Of a stretch of 12,010 nucleotides of DNA, positions 1 to 7,809 are shown piece after piece. The stretch covers positions 1 through 12,010 of the forward strand of contig JAERRQ010000252.1 in assembly GCA_016735355.1 (NCBI GenBank), read 5' to 3'. Both the position numbers and the translations under genes were made by a program. The notes beneath the pieces were generated by a model that did no database searches, was not told the DNA's origin, and worked only from the letters and a program-made list of their open reading frames with translations. This DNA comes from Desulfobacterales bacterium. GTDB taxonomy: Bacteria > Desulfobacterota > Desulfobacteria > Desulfobacterales > BuS5. Each line of letters begins with the position of its first letter. The first letter of the stretch is position 1.

Positions 1-22
1 AAATATCAAACCGGAGAATGTT

Positions 23-706
23 TTGAAACAACGATTGGCCAGTATTAAAGAAAGGATCATAAATGCTGCGATCTCATCCGGTCGTAATCCGGCCGATATC
101 CGCCTGGTGACTGTCAGCAAAAAAATGCCGGAAGAAAAAATTATAGAGGCTATTGAAGCCGGGGCTGATATTCTGGGAGAAAATTTTATCCAGGAGGCTC
201 GTGAAAAAACAGACCACCTGTCATCCTATAATGTATCGTGGCATTTTATAGGCCACCTTCAATCGAACAAAGCCAAATATGCCGTCAGGATGTTTGATTT
301 TATTCATACTGTGGATTCAATTAAACTTGCTCTGGAACTAAACAAGCGGGCTAAAAAAATCAATAAAATTCAAAATATTCTGATACAGGTAAATATCAGC
401 GGTGAATTATCCAAATCCGGGGTCGAACCGGAAAAAATCATGAATCTACTAAAGGAGATAAGCCGCTTAAAGAATCTATCCGTCAAAGGTCTTATGACCA
501 TGCCTCCTTATTTCAGTAATCCTGAAAAGGCGCGCCCCTTTTTTGCATCCTTACGAAAACTGCGGGAAGCGATAAAAGAGGAGGATATACCCGGTATTTT
601 AATGGAAGAACTTTCCATGGGAATGACCGGAGATTTTGAAGCTGCAATAGAAGAAGGGGCAACCCTTGTAAGGATTGGAACTGCAATTTTCGGGAAAAGA
701 GTTTGA
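23..706 (+). CDS. yggS: YggS/PROSC family PLP-binding homeostasis protein
   Basis: Cytosolic pyridoxal-phosphate-binding protein of the YggS/YBL036C/PROSC family. It has an alanine-racemase-like TIM-barrel fold but no known enzymatic activity, and buffers PLP and affects amino-acid/keto-acid balance. Seen in the 227-residue product: the PLP lysine in TVSKK (K33), GEN at 52-54, WHFIGHLQSNK at 73-83, QVNIS and KSG around 122-133, GLMTMPP near 157, the SMGMTGDFEAAI phosphate-binding block near 198-209, and RIGTAIFG near the end. Length matches the family. The chosen start is TTG at 23, with GGAGA five bases upstream. The frame is open to the left edge of the window, so a start a few codons further upstream is possible; the E. 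coli protein has about three more residues before the GR motif. The stop overlaps the queH start by 4 bases, so the two genes are probably translationally coupled. Confidence 0.93.
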   Translation: MKQRLASIKERIINAAISSGRNPADIRLVTVSKKMPEEKIIEAIEAGADILGENFIQEAREKTDHLSSYNVSWHFIGHLQSNKAKYAVRMFDFIHTVDSIKLALELNKRAKKINKIQNILIQVNISGELSKSGVEPEKIMNLLKEISRLKNLSVKGLMTMPPYFSNPEKARPFFASLRKLREAIKEEDIPGILMEELSMGMTGDFEAAIEEGATLVRIGTAIFGKRV

Positions 707-1239
707 AGATATTGCTTCATATATGCTGCGCGCCCTGTTCAATATATCCGGTTAAAATCCTCAGGGCGGAGGGCCTGGATGTATTTGGTTTTTTTTATAA
801 CCATAACATCCATCCTTATTCCGAATGTGTCAAAAGGAGGGAGACTCTTGCAGGTTATGCAGACTCGATTAATCTGCGGGTAATCTATCAAAAAGAGTAT
901 AATCTTGAAGAATTCATCAGAAATGTAGTTTTCCGGGAAGCTGACAGATGCTCTTACTGTTACCACGACCGCCTGAAATCTGCTGCGCTGGTTGCGAAAA
1001 AAGGCAAGTTTGATTATTTCTCCTCAACCTTGCTCTATAGTAAATTCCAAAAACACAAGATGATACAATCAATCGGTACATCGACAGGTAAATCTATCGG
1101 AGTTCCATTCTTATACCTTGATTTCCGCCAGGGATGGAAAGAAGGAATTGAAGAGTCAAAGCGCCTCGGATTATACAGGCAGCAGTACTGTGGATGTATC
1201 TACAGTGAAAAAGAGAGATTTTATGAACCATCTTTATGA
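703..1239 (+). CDS. queH: epoxyqueuosine reductase QueH
   Basis: Non-orthologous replacement of QueG that reduces epoxyqueuosine to queuosine in tRNA, the last step of Q synthesis (QueH family, formerly DUF208). The 178-residue product has the family's cysteine pattern: CC-A-P-C at residues 8, 9 and 12, CSYC at 83/86 and CGC at 163/165; these residues are known to hold an Fe-S cluster and a further iron. The LLHICCAPCS opening, the RCSYCYHDRL block and the YCGCIYSE ending are all diagnostic. It starts with TTG inside the yggS stop (TTGA overlap), so it relies on coupling with yggS; only a weak purine-rich stretch lies upstream. Its last codons lie in a 13-base tandem duplication, and it overlaps the convergent sensor kinase gene by 6 bases, leaving no room for a terminator. 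Confidence 0.93.
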   Translation: MKILLHICCAPCSIYPVKILRAEGLDVFGFFYNHNIHPYSECVKRRETLAGYADSINLRVIYQKEYNLEEFIRNVVFREADRCSYCYHDRLKSAALVAKKGKFDYFSSTLLYSKFQKHKMIQSIGTSTGKSIGVPFLYLDFRQGWKEGIEESKRLGLYRQQYCGCIYSEKERFYEPSL

Positions 1240-1245
1240 ACCATC
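1220..1245. repeat. 13-base perfect tandem duplication at converging gene ends
   Basis: TTTATGAACCATC occurs twice head to tail (1220-1232 and 1233-1245). The first copy is read in frame in queH as FYEPS. The second is shifted by one base and supplies the queH stop TGA (1237-1239). On the minus strand both copies contain GGTTCATAA, so the sensor kinase ends identically with one or two copies. Removing one copy would extend QueH by a few residues, to a TGA near 1266. Confidence 0.9.
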
Positions 1246-3246
1246 AAGGACTTCCCTTATTTTTTGAGAAAGCTGGTTCAAATTGAATGGCTTCTGAATA
1301 AATCCGTTACATCCACGTTTCATAACCTCATTGACCTTGCCGTTTGCACTATATCCGCTGGAAAGGATCACTTTTATTTCAGGGGAAATGTTTCTGATCC
1401 TATCAAAGACAACGCCTCCATCCATATCCGGCATAATCATATCAAGAATAACCAGGTCGGGCTTGATGCTGGCGGCTGACGTCTCATTTTTATTGCCGTC
1501 CAACCTATGGGATTGATTCATTATCTCAATAGCCTCTCTCCCGCTTCCGGCCGTTATAACGGAATATCCCAAATATTCCAGGATCTCCCGGCCTACTTCG
1601 ATAATCATATTTTCATCATCCACAAGAAGAACAGTTTCATCAGCCTTGACAATAGCTTCGAAAATAACCTTTTCTTTTTTAGCTTTCTTTATCGATACAG
1701 GCAGGTAAAATCGAAATGAAGAGCCTTCACCCGGAACGCTCTTAGCCTCGATAAAACCGCCGTGATTTTTAACTATTCCATAAGCAGAGGCAAGTCCGAG
1801 ACCTGACCCGCTGCCAACATCTTTAGTAGTAAAAAAAGGATCAAATATCCTTTCCAGGGTCTCAGCATCCATCCCGACTCCTGTATCTGCAACTGTCACA
1901 CAGATATATTTTCCGGGATCGACATTAAAAGGAAAATTATGATTATATTTCACTACGATATTCTCTGTCTTTATATAGAGTTTTCCACACTCCGGCATGG
2001 CATGTGAAGAGTTTATATAAAGATTCAGCACTACCTGCTCTATCTGTCCCTGATCAACCTCCACCGGCCAAAGCCCCGGATCATAATCTCCAATAACCGT
2101 AATTTCCTTCCTGGCAGGACTGAACAGATCAACCTGCTTTTTTATGAGTATGTTAAGATCAGTCGTCTTAACCTCATATTTTCCGCCCCTTGAATATTCC
2201 AGAAGCTGCCTGGTCAGCTTGGCGCCGTTACTGATGTATTCTTCAATATTTTTAAGTTTCAGGTAATTGCTGTCTTCCGGGTTTAAATTCAGAAGCGCGA
2301 GGGAAACATTCCCCTGTATTCCCATGAGAAGGTTATTAAAATCATGGGCAATGCCCCCTGAAAGGGTTCCCACAGCTTCCATTTTCTGGGAATACCTCAG
2401 TTGTTCTTCTATTTTTTTATGTTCAGTTACGTCGTTCAGGATAACTATTGTTGTATTATTTTCATGATCTTCTACAGGGAGGATATTTATCTCAACCTGA
2501 TGATCGTTTAACGATACGGTAAAATAGTCCGGAGCTTTATGCGAATCGGATATGCTCTCTCTAAAATTTTCTATTATCTTTTCCTGGTGTTCTTTTTGAA
2601 ACAGTTCAATAAAATTTAAACCGAGTAGCTCCTCTTCCGGAATGCATGCTAACGAAACTGCAACAGGGTTAACAAAAATAATCCTTTCATCCGCTGATAG
2701 CTCCATAATCCCCTCTGACAGGTGCCTCAAAATTCTCTGATAATGTTTTCCATCCTGTAGAAGTTCCTTTGAAATTTGACGCTGGCTGATATCTTCACGC
2801 CCCAGGATCTTATCCATCAGACCTCGGGATGCTCCACAACCGTATGAAGCCAACAAGGCTTTTATATGATCCCTCATTATCTGCGGAGGGCCTTTTGCAA
2901 TACAGGCATTTGCTCCAAGACTGATAAAATCAAGAGCCTCCTCGGCCGCGACCGCTGAAAGAATTACCAGAAAAATAGATTCCATATCAGGCATATTGCG
3001 GATAATGCGGCATAATTTTTTTCCGCCTATGTTAGGCATTATAAGATCGATAAAAATAATATCCGGTCTGTAATATTCTAAAATATCCAGCGCTGAAAGT
3101 CCGTCTTCGGCAGTGACAACATCATGCCCCAGACCGTCAAGCAGTTTTTTCATAAAAGTCAATATTACCGGATGATTATCCACAACTAAAATTTTTTTCA
3201 CTTCTTTTTCACTGTATACTGTTTTTGAACTTGCTTCCACCATCAT
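1234..3246 (-). CDS. hybrid sensor histidine kinase (REC-PAS-HisKA-HATPase-REC)
   Basis: Predicted cytoplasmic hybrid histidine kinase; no membrane segments are visible. Residue numbers count from the TTG at 3258 (674 residues). An N-terminal receiver has acceptor D71 and K122, but the acidic pair is D27-N28. A PAS domain spans about 178-280. The H-box [18 protein letters not shown] carries phospho-acceptor H305. The ATPase domain shows an N-box ([11 protein letters not shown], about 412-422), G1 (DTGVG, 458-462), an F-box (FDPFFTTK) and G2 (GSGSGLGLA, about 482-490). The C-terminal receiver has D547/D548, acceptor D606, S633 and K656. The track of possible starts includes TTG 3258, but ATG at 3246 (codon 5) is chosen here, with GGTGG just upstream; a further ATG follows at once. 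It lies 32 bases after the diguanylate cyclase gene on the same strand, so the two probably form an operon. The sensed signal is unknown. Confidence 0.9.
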   Translation of the reverse strand: MMVEASSKTVYSEKEVKKILVVDNHPVILTFMKKLLDGLGHDVVTAEDGLSALDILEYYRPDIIFIDLIMPNIGGKKLCRIIRNMPDMESIFLVILSAVAAEEALDFISLGANACIAKGPPQIMRDHIKALLASYGCGASRGLMDKILGREDISQRQISKELLQDGKHYQRILRHLSEGIMELSADERIIFVNPVAVSLACIPEEELLGLNFIELFQKEHQEKIIENFRESISDSHKAPDYFTVSLNDHQVEINILPVEDHENNTTIVILNDVTEHKKIEEQLRYSQKMEAVGTLSGGIAHDFNNLLMGIQGNVSLALLNLNPEDSNYLKLKNIEEYISNGAKLTRQLLEYSRGGKYEVKTTDLNILIKKQVDLFSPARKEITVIGDYDPGLWPVEVDQGQIEQVVLNLYINSSHAMPECGKLYIKTENIVVKYNHNFPFNVDPGKYICVTVADTGVGMDAETLERIFDPFFTTKDVGSGSGLGLASAYGIVKNHGGFIEAKSVPGEGSSFRFYLPVSIKKAKKEKVIFEAIVKADETVLLVDDENMIIEVGREILEYLGYSVITAGSGREAIEIMNQSHRLDGNKNETSAASIKPDLVILDMIMPDMDGGVVFDRIRNISPEIKVILSSGYSANGKVNEVMKRGCNGFIQKPFNLNQLSQKIREVLDGS

Positions 3247-3278
3247 CCATACCACCAATCTTCATTCTTAACTCTAAT

Positions 3279-4211
3279 TTATAAACCAGGTCCTTTGACC
3301 ATGTTTCTGCCTTCATTTTTGGCCTTATACATGTATTGATCCGCCACGTTGATCAACTCTTCATCTGCACCCGCTTCATAGGCTGTCTCGTGGTTCAATT
3401 CCGTAACCCCGAAAGAAGCTGTAATAGATATAGTCTGTTCCATTATTCCAATTACCATAGCTTCTACTTTTTTGCGGAGTCTCTCTGCAAGAAAGTAGGC
3501 CCCATGAATATCTGTTTCAGGAAGTATAATTAGAAACTCTTCACCTCCATATCTCCCGATCCAGTCCAGATTCATTCGGATCGAATCCGAAAGTATACGG
3601 ACAAATTCTTTAAGAACCTGATCGCCTGCGCTATGACCAAAAGTATCATTGATTCTTTTAAAATGATCGATATCACAAAAAATAAGAGACATAGGTCTAT
3701 TATATCTAATGGCTCTCTTTAATTCCTGGGGAAGGTGTTGGGAAATGAATGCGCGGTTATAGCTTCCGGTCAGTGAATCTTTTATGGACAATTTCCTTAT
3801 CTCTTCATTGGCCTTTTTTAAGGATTCCTCCAGCCTCAGAAAGCGTATACCTGTGTTCAGACGCGCAATTAGTTCAGCAGGATTATACGGCTTGGTTATA
3901 TAATCATCGGCCCCGGCCTCAAGACCTGCCACAACCTTTTGCTTATCATTGTTGGCGGTAACAAGAATAATATAAACATAACTTTGACGATCCCCCGCTC
4001 TAATTGCCTTGCATAGTTCCAGGCCGTTCATTTCAGGCATCATCCAGTCTGTAACAATGATCGGGTAAAATTTATTGTTAAATTTTTCCATGGCAATGCG
4101 GCCGTTTTCAGCAAGTATTACTTTATGGCCTTCCCGAACAAGAATTTTTTCAAGCATTTTTCCGGAAACAGGATTATCTTCGGCTATAAGAATAGGAAAA
4201 TTTTGATACAA
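3279..4211 (-). CDS. response regulator diguanylate cyclase (REC-GGDEF)
   Basis: Phosphorylation-controlled enzyme making cyclic di-GMP from two GTP. In the 310-residue product a receiver domain (about 5-120) has E11/D12, acceptor D55, T85 and K107. A short helical linker (about 125-142) leads to a GGDEF domain whose signature is GGEEF at 222-226, a catalytically competent variant, with metal-binding D180 and the substrate-loop motif FKRINDTFGHSAGD. The inhibitory I-site (RxxD, five residues before GGEEF) is not intact: that position reads MNLD, and the nearest arginine is one residue too far upstream. Product inhibition may therefore be weak. The start is TTG at 4211, supported by GGAG six bases upstream. 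It is the first gene of a two-gene operon with the hybrid kinase, which is the obvious candidate phosphodonor (inference). The 238 bases up to the divergent thiolase gene hold no convincing paired promoter elements. Confidence 0.92.
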   Translation of the reverse strand: MYQNFPILIAEDNPVSGKMLEKILVREGHKVILAENGRIAMEKFNNKFYPIIVTDWMMPEMNGLELCKAIRAGDRQSYVYIILVTANNDKQKVVAGLEAGADDYITKPYNPAELIARLNTGIRFLRLEESLKKANEEIRKLSIKDSLTGSYNRAFISQHLPQELKRAIRYNRPMSLIFCDIDHFKRINDTFGHSAGDQVLKEFVRILSDSIRMNLDWIGRYGGEEFLIILPETDIHGAYFLAERLRKKVEAMVIGIMEQTISITASFGVTELNHETAYEAGADEELINVADQYMYKAKNEGRNMVKGPGL

Positions 4212-4449
4212 ATATATCTCCGCTTTTTATCGATAATATTCCGATAGGGCTTATTTAAAGTATAAATCAGTAAACACTGGCATTCTTTTATCTATCGGCA
4301 TTTTAGGAAAAAACTTTAAAAAATTTATTGCAATTTATATGCCGCCTAAAAAACAGAATAATTGGATTGATTCATTCCCGTTTTATTGTTAAAAATTTCA
4401 TGATGATAAAAATCCGCAATGGTTAATTTATGTCACAATGAGGTGAAAT

Positions 4450-5712
4450 ATGAAAAAAAGAAAACTTGGCCGGGGTGTAGCCGTAATAGGGGCCGGAATG
4501 ACAAAGTTCGGCATGTACAAAAACAAAGACTCAAAAGATCTTTTTGCCGAAGCTTTTAATGAAACAATTGCATCTGTGGACAAAGGTTTCGATCCCAATG
4601 AAATAGAGGCGCTCTATTTGGGAAATTTCTCCAATGATTTTTTTGTGCACCAGTCACACTGGGCGCCGCTAATCTCGGATCTGATCGGCCTATCTCCGAA
4701 ACCTGCCACCCGAACCGAAGGAGCATGCGCATCAAGCGCACTTGCATTCAGAGAAGGCGTTTTTGCAATAGCTTCAGGATTCTATGATATTGTGCTGGTC
4801 GGCGGAGTTGAAGAAATGTCAAAGACTTCTACTGAAGAGGTTGCCGAAGGTCTGGCCCTGGCGACAGTTCCATATGAAGGGAGGGTCGGTTTTACTTTCC
4901 CCGGAGTTTTTGGCGTTATAGCAACGGCCTATTTTGCAAAATATGGCGCCTCCCATAGAGATCTTATGAATGTAACTATTAAAAGCCACAATAATGCGCC
5001 TCTTAATCCAAAGGCCCAGATACCGTTTACAATCCGGGAGATGATGAATACAAAAATTGAACGCGCCAAAGGAAAAGGAAGGCCCGCGCCTCAATGGAAG
5101 GATGAGATAGAGTTCCTGTCCGATCTTTCTGCAAATCCTCCGGTTGCGTGGCCGATGCATCTTTATGACTGCTGCCCTATAAGCGACGGCGCAAGTTGTA
5201 TGATCCTCGCCGCCGAAGAGATTGCAGGAAACTTTACCGACAAGCCCCTTAATGTAATCGGTATCGGCCAGGGAAGTGGAAGAGGTTTTCATTCCGCGAA
5301 GTCGCTGACATCATTCGAGGCTACTCAAAATGCCGCTAAAGAGGCTTACGGCATGTCCGGGATTAAACCTGAAGATATTCAATTTTCCGAAGTGCACGAC
5401 TGTTTCTCCATCGCGGAAATTATTCATACCGAGGACCTCGGCTTTTTCAAAAAAGGGGAAGGCTACAAAGCTGTACGGGATGGCTTGACAAGATTGGATG
5501 GCCCCATGCCGGTCAACACTTCCGGAGGTCTGAAGAGCAAGGGGCATCCGGTTGGAGCTACAGGTACATCTCAACTCGTCGAAGTTTGGAAACAATTAAG
5601 AAATGAGGCTGGAGAAAGACAGGTCAAGAAAAAAAATCTGCGGATCGGAGCGGCTCATAATTTGGGAGGCACCGGAGGCACCTGCACATTCACTATTCTG
5701 GAAAGGAGATAG
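4450..5712 (+). CDS. thiolase-like acyl-CoA acetyltransferase, SCP2/archaeal type
   Basis: Member of the thiolase superfamily subgroup found beside Zn-ribbon/OB-fold proteins (archaeal acetoacetyl-CoA thiolases, SCP2-type thiolases, and BbsB of anaerobic toluene degradation). In the 420-residue product the nucleophile is C93 in the GACASSA context. VHDCFSIAEI at 315-324 replaces the usual NEAFA block. H366 lies in SKGHPVGATG. The C-terminal block reads AHNLGGTGG (402-410), so the second catalytic cysteine of classical thiolases is replaced by H403/N404, as in SCP2-type members. PMHLYDCCPISDGA near 235-248 is typical of this subgroup. The start ATG has GAGGTG six bases upstream. The partner gene begins three bases after its stop. 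The direction (condensation or thiolysis) and substrate are not evident; no HMG-CoA synthase or aromatic-degradation gene is adjacent. Confidence 0.88.
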   Translation: MKKRKLGRGVAVIGAGMTKFGMYKNKDSKDLFAEAFNETIASVDKGFDPNEIEALYLGNFSNDFFVHQSHWAPLISDLIGLSPKPATRTEGACASSALAFREGVFAIASGFYDIVLVGGVEEMSKTSTEEVAEGLALATVPYEGRVGFTFPGVFGVIATAYFAKYGASHRDLMNVTIKSHNNAPLNPKAQIPFTIREMMNTKIERAKGKGRPAPQWKDEIEFLSDLSANPPVAWPMHLYDCCPISDGASCMILAAEEIAGNFTDKPLNVIGIGQGSGRGFHSAKSLTSFEATQNAAKEAYGMSGIKPEDIQFSEVHDCFSIAEIIHTEDLGFFKKGEGYKAVRDGLTRLDGPMPVNTSGGLKSKGHPVGATGTSQLVEVWKQLRNEAGERQVKKKNLRIGAAHNLGGTGGTCTFTILERR

Positions 5713-5715
5713 ATA

Positions 5716-6132
5716 ATGGAAAAAAAAATCTTCAGCGATATAGAATATAACGAATATCTTAATAAAAAAAAACTGATGGGATCAAAATGCAAAAAATGCG
5801 GCTCTCTCTTTACTCCCCCACGGCCAATCTGCATCGACTGCTACGGCACTGATATGGAGTGGATAGAAATGAAAGGCACCGGTAAACTGGCTGCCTTTAC
5901 ATGCATTTCAATCGGACCTCCTTTTATGATAAAAGAAGGTTTTGACAGAAAACACCCTTATTGTGTCGGCGTGGTCGAACTGGATGAAGGAACAAAGGTT
6001 GACGCCCGGATTGAGGGGATTGACCCGGGCAAGCCGGAAACCATTAAAGTGGGAATGCCTCTTGCCGTTAAGTATCTGCACAGGGAAAAAAAAGGAGAAA
6101 AGCTTACATATCTGGCATTTGAACCGGCGTAG
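5716..6132 (+). CDS. Zn-ribbon OB-fold acyl-CoA-binding partner protein (DUF35)
   Basis: Small DUF35-type protein of 138 residues, the usual partner of SCP2/archaeal-type thiolases. In characterised complexes it bridges enzyme subunits and helps channel acyl-CoA intermediates. An N-terminal helix is followed by a zinc ribbon with C25-x2-C28 and C39-x2-C42, then an OB-fold domain from about residue 50 (GTGKLAAFTCI, PYCVGVVELDEG, VDARIEGID). Length and domain order match the family. The ribosome-binding site GGAG lies inside the end of the thiolase gene, three bases before whose stop-to-start gap, so the pair is almost certainly cotranscribed and cotranslated. The TAG stop is part of the GTAGGGG arm of the first downstream hairpin repeat. 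Confidence 0.9.
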   Translation: MEKKIFSDIEYNEYLNKKKLMGSKCKKCGSLFTPPRPICIDCYGTDMEWIEMKGTGKLAAFTCISIGPPFMIKEGFDRKHPYCVGVVELDEGTKVDARIEGIDPGKPETIKVGMPLAVKYLHREKKGEKLTYLAFEPA

Positions 6133-6271
6133 GGGCAGAATCCATTTCTGCCCTTTTAGGGGCAATCCCTTGTGGTTGCCCCCGTTTTGGGCCGGTGTAG
6201 GGGCAAATCCCTTTCTGCCCTTGTTGTATTTTTGGCGGGGATGATGGGGCGGATATGGAATCCGCCCCTAC
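6129..6271. repeat. cluster of GTAGGGG-type palindromic repeats between convergent genes
   Basis: Four G/C-armed inverted repeats fill the gap between convergent genes: GGGCAGAA/TTCTGCCC (6133-6140/6146-6153, 5-base loop); GGGGCAA/TTGCCCC (6159-6165/6176-6182); an imperfect copy GGGCA/TGCCC (6201-6205/6216-6220); and GGGGCGGAT/ATCCGCCCC (6246-6254/6260-6268, 5-base loop). The outer ends are GTAGGGG (6129-6135) and CCCCTAC (6265-6271), and another GTAGGGG begins at 6197. The TAG in each outer arm is the stop codon of the adjacent gene, on the plus strand for the OB-fold gene and on the minus strand for the sigma54 activator. Copies 1 and 3 are similar in direct orientation, suggesting local duplication. 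Larger open frames crossing this stretch are not real genes. Confidence 0.85.
6133..6157 (+). terminator. possible rho-independent terminator of the thiolase operon
   Basis: An 8-base-pair perfect stem (GGGCAGAA, 5-base loop, TTCTGCCC) begins at the stop codon of the OB-fold gene and is followed by four T. It is also the first unit of the hairpin repeat cluster, so the terminator role is inferred from shape and position only. The T run is short. Confidence 0.5.
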
Positions 6272-7644
6272 AATCCGTATTTCTCTATCTTCCTGTATAC
6301 TGTTGTAGCATTTACTCCAAGAAGCTTGGCAGCCTCTGTACGGTTGCCGCCGGTAATATTCAATATATGCCCTATATGTTTTTTTTCCAGTTCGGCAAGA
6401 GTAAGCACTTCATCGTTAACCAGTTTCAAAGGTTTCATATCAGATGCCAGGATGCCGACTGAAGATAGAGTTAATGCATCACTTTTTTCAAGCAGCACCG
6501 CTCCCGCTATAATATTTTCAAGTTCCCTGACATTTCCTGGAAAGTTGTATTCAATCAAAGATTCCGCCAGATCTTTGGCAATTGAATCGATCTTCTTATT
6601 ATTTTTTTCCGCATAAATCTTGAGAAAATGTTGAGCTAAAGGAATGATATCTTTTTTTCTTTCCTTTAAATGAGGAATTGTTATATTGTACATGTTAAGT
6701 CGGTAGAAGAGATCTGCACGAAAATTACCCTTTTTGATTTCTTTATCTATATCCCTGTTGGTGGCGGATAATATACGCACATCCACATTTCTTACTTTAG
6801 TGCTTCCCAAACGGTATAACTCCTGTTCCTCAATTACCCTGAGGAGTTTTCCCTGAAGAGAGAGATCGAGTTCGGCAATTTCATCCAGAAAAAGTGTTCC
6901 GCAGTCCGCCTGTTCAAAAAATCCTTTTTTTTCAACCACAGCATCTGTATAAGCGCCTTTGGCATGGCCGAAGAATTCATCTTCAAAAAGTGCTTTACTA
7001 AAGGCCGCCATATTGACGGCCAAAAAAGGGGCATGCGTGCGATTGCTCAATTTATGAATTACACGAGCCACCATCTCCTTGCCTGTTCCGGATTCACCTG
7101 TAATCACAACGCTGTAATCCGTGGCGGCAACTGCCTCTACCTGGCGGAAGACAAGGGCCATAGCCTCATCTTCAGCAATAATCTCTTTAAATGCCTTTGG
7201 ATTATCCAGATCCGAAAAAAGCTGTTTTCTCTCATAGAGTGACAAACCGAATCTTAGACTGTATCTTTCCATGGCACGATTAATTACTATTGCAAGCTGT
7301 TCTGCGTTAAGCGGCTTGACAAGATAATCATAAGCACCCTTTCTCATGGCCTCGACAGTGGAAGCAACATCATCCACGGCGGTAACTATTACGCACGCAG
7401 TTTTCGGAAACTCTTTTTTTATTTGCTGGAGAAGATCCATCCCGGAAAGATGTGGCATATTCAGATCGAGCAGCACAACAGGGAAACGGTGCTTACCCAG
7501 CAAATCAATAACAAGCCTGGAATCGGAGAGAAGCGCCGGTTCAGGCATCCCCAGACTGAGCGTGGTGGCTTTGATGCTTAAAAGAATGCCGGGATCGTCA
7601 TCGACAACCAGTAGTTGAGGGTTATTATTAGGTATTGATTCCAT
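6268..7644 (-). CDS. sigma54-dependent response regulator, NtrC family
   Basis: Enhancer-binding activator of sigma54 promoters, 458 residues. The receiver domain (about 10-125) has D15/D16, acceptor D60, T88 and K110. The AAA+ domain has Walker A GESGTGKE (183-190) and Walker B TLFLDE (250-255). The sigma54-contact loop reads GAYTDA (230-235) instead of GAFTGA. FRADLFYRLN (308-317) and FPGNVRELEN (368-377) follow. A Fis-type helix-turn-helix sits at the C-terminus (GGNRTEAAKLLGVNATTVYRKI, about 432-453). Length and order are standard. It starts with ATG at 7644 and a weak AGG about ten bases upstream. No sensor kinase is next to it, so it is an orphan in this window, and no -24/-12 sigma54 promoter was spotted nearby to indicate its target. 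Its TAG stop is formed by the outermost GTAGGGG repeat arm. Confidence 0.93.
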   Translation of the reverse strand: MESIPNNNPQLLVVDDDPGILLSIKATTLSLGMPEPALLSDSRLVIDLLGKHRFPVVLLDLNMPHLSGMDLLQQIKKEFPKTACVIVTAVDDVASTVEAMRKGAYDYLVKPLNAEQLAIVINRAMERYSLRFGLSLYERKQLFSDLDNPKAFKEIIAEDEAMALVFRQVEAVAATDYSVVITGESGTGKEMVARVIHKLSNRTHAPFLAVNMAAFSKALFEDEFFGHAKGAYTDAVVEKKGFFEQADCGTLFLDEIAELDLSLQGKLLRVIEEQELYRLGSTKVRNVDVRILSATNRDIDKEIKKGNFRADLFYRLNMYNITIPHLKERKKDIIPLAQHFLKIYAEKNNKKIDSIAKDLAESLIEYNFPGNVRELENIIAGAVLLEKSDALTLSSVGILASDMKPLKLVNDEVLTLAELEKKHIGHILNITGGNRTEAAKLLGVNATTVYRKIEKYGL

Positions 7645-7748
7645 ATGTGACGACCTATATATAAATGTTCACATAAATAATTACAGAGCCAAACCCCCAG
7701 CTACGCTGGAGAGAATGGCAAAAGCTATGCTGAGTATTTATTAAACGC

Positions 7749-7801
7749 TCCTTTTGGACTAAAGGTAACAGTGCTGATTCTGTGCCCAAAATCCAAAAGG
7801 A
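7749..7801 (+). promoter_or_regulatory. inverted repeat masking the tnpA ribosome-binding site
   Basis: TCCTTTTGGA (7749-7758) pairs perfectly with TCCAAAAGGA (7792-7801). Further in, ACAG (7768-7771) can pair with CTGT near 7780-7783. The right arm contains AAAAGGA, the ribosome-binding site eight bases before the tnpA ATG at 7810. Folding of the transcript would hide this site, as described for IS200. Function in this relic is inferred. Confidence 0.55.
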
Positions 7802-7809
7802 ACAAGATA

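Noticed and set aside
3..26. Possible end of an upstream gene overlapping the yggS start (frame ending at TGA 24-26)
   Set aside because: Only seven codons are visible and nothing in them can be recognised.
4241..4298. Inverted repeat CCGATAG/CTATCGG in the divergent region between the cyclase and thiolase genes
   Set aside because: Seven-base arms with 44 bases between them in AT-rich DNA could arise by chance; no matching copies elsewhere in the window.
4819..5292. 157-codon minus-strand frame inside the thiolase gene
   Set aside because: Shadow of a well-supported gene; no family resemblance.
5942..6462. Plus-strand open frames of about 100 codons (5942-6244 and 6172-6462)
   Set aside because: They are composed of the OB-fold gene out of frame, the hairpin repeat cluster and the antisense of the sigma54 activator.
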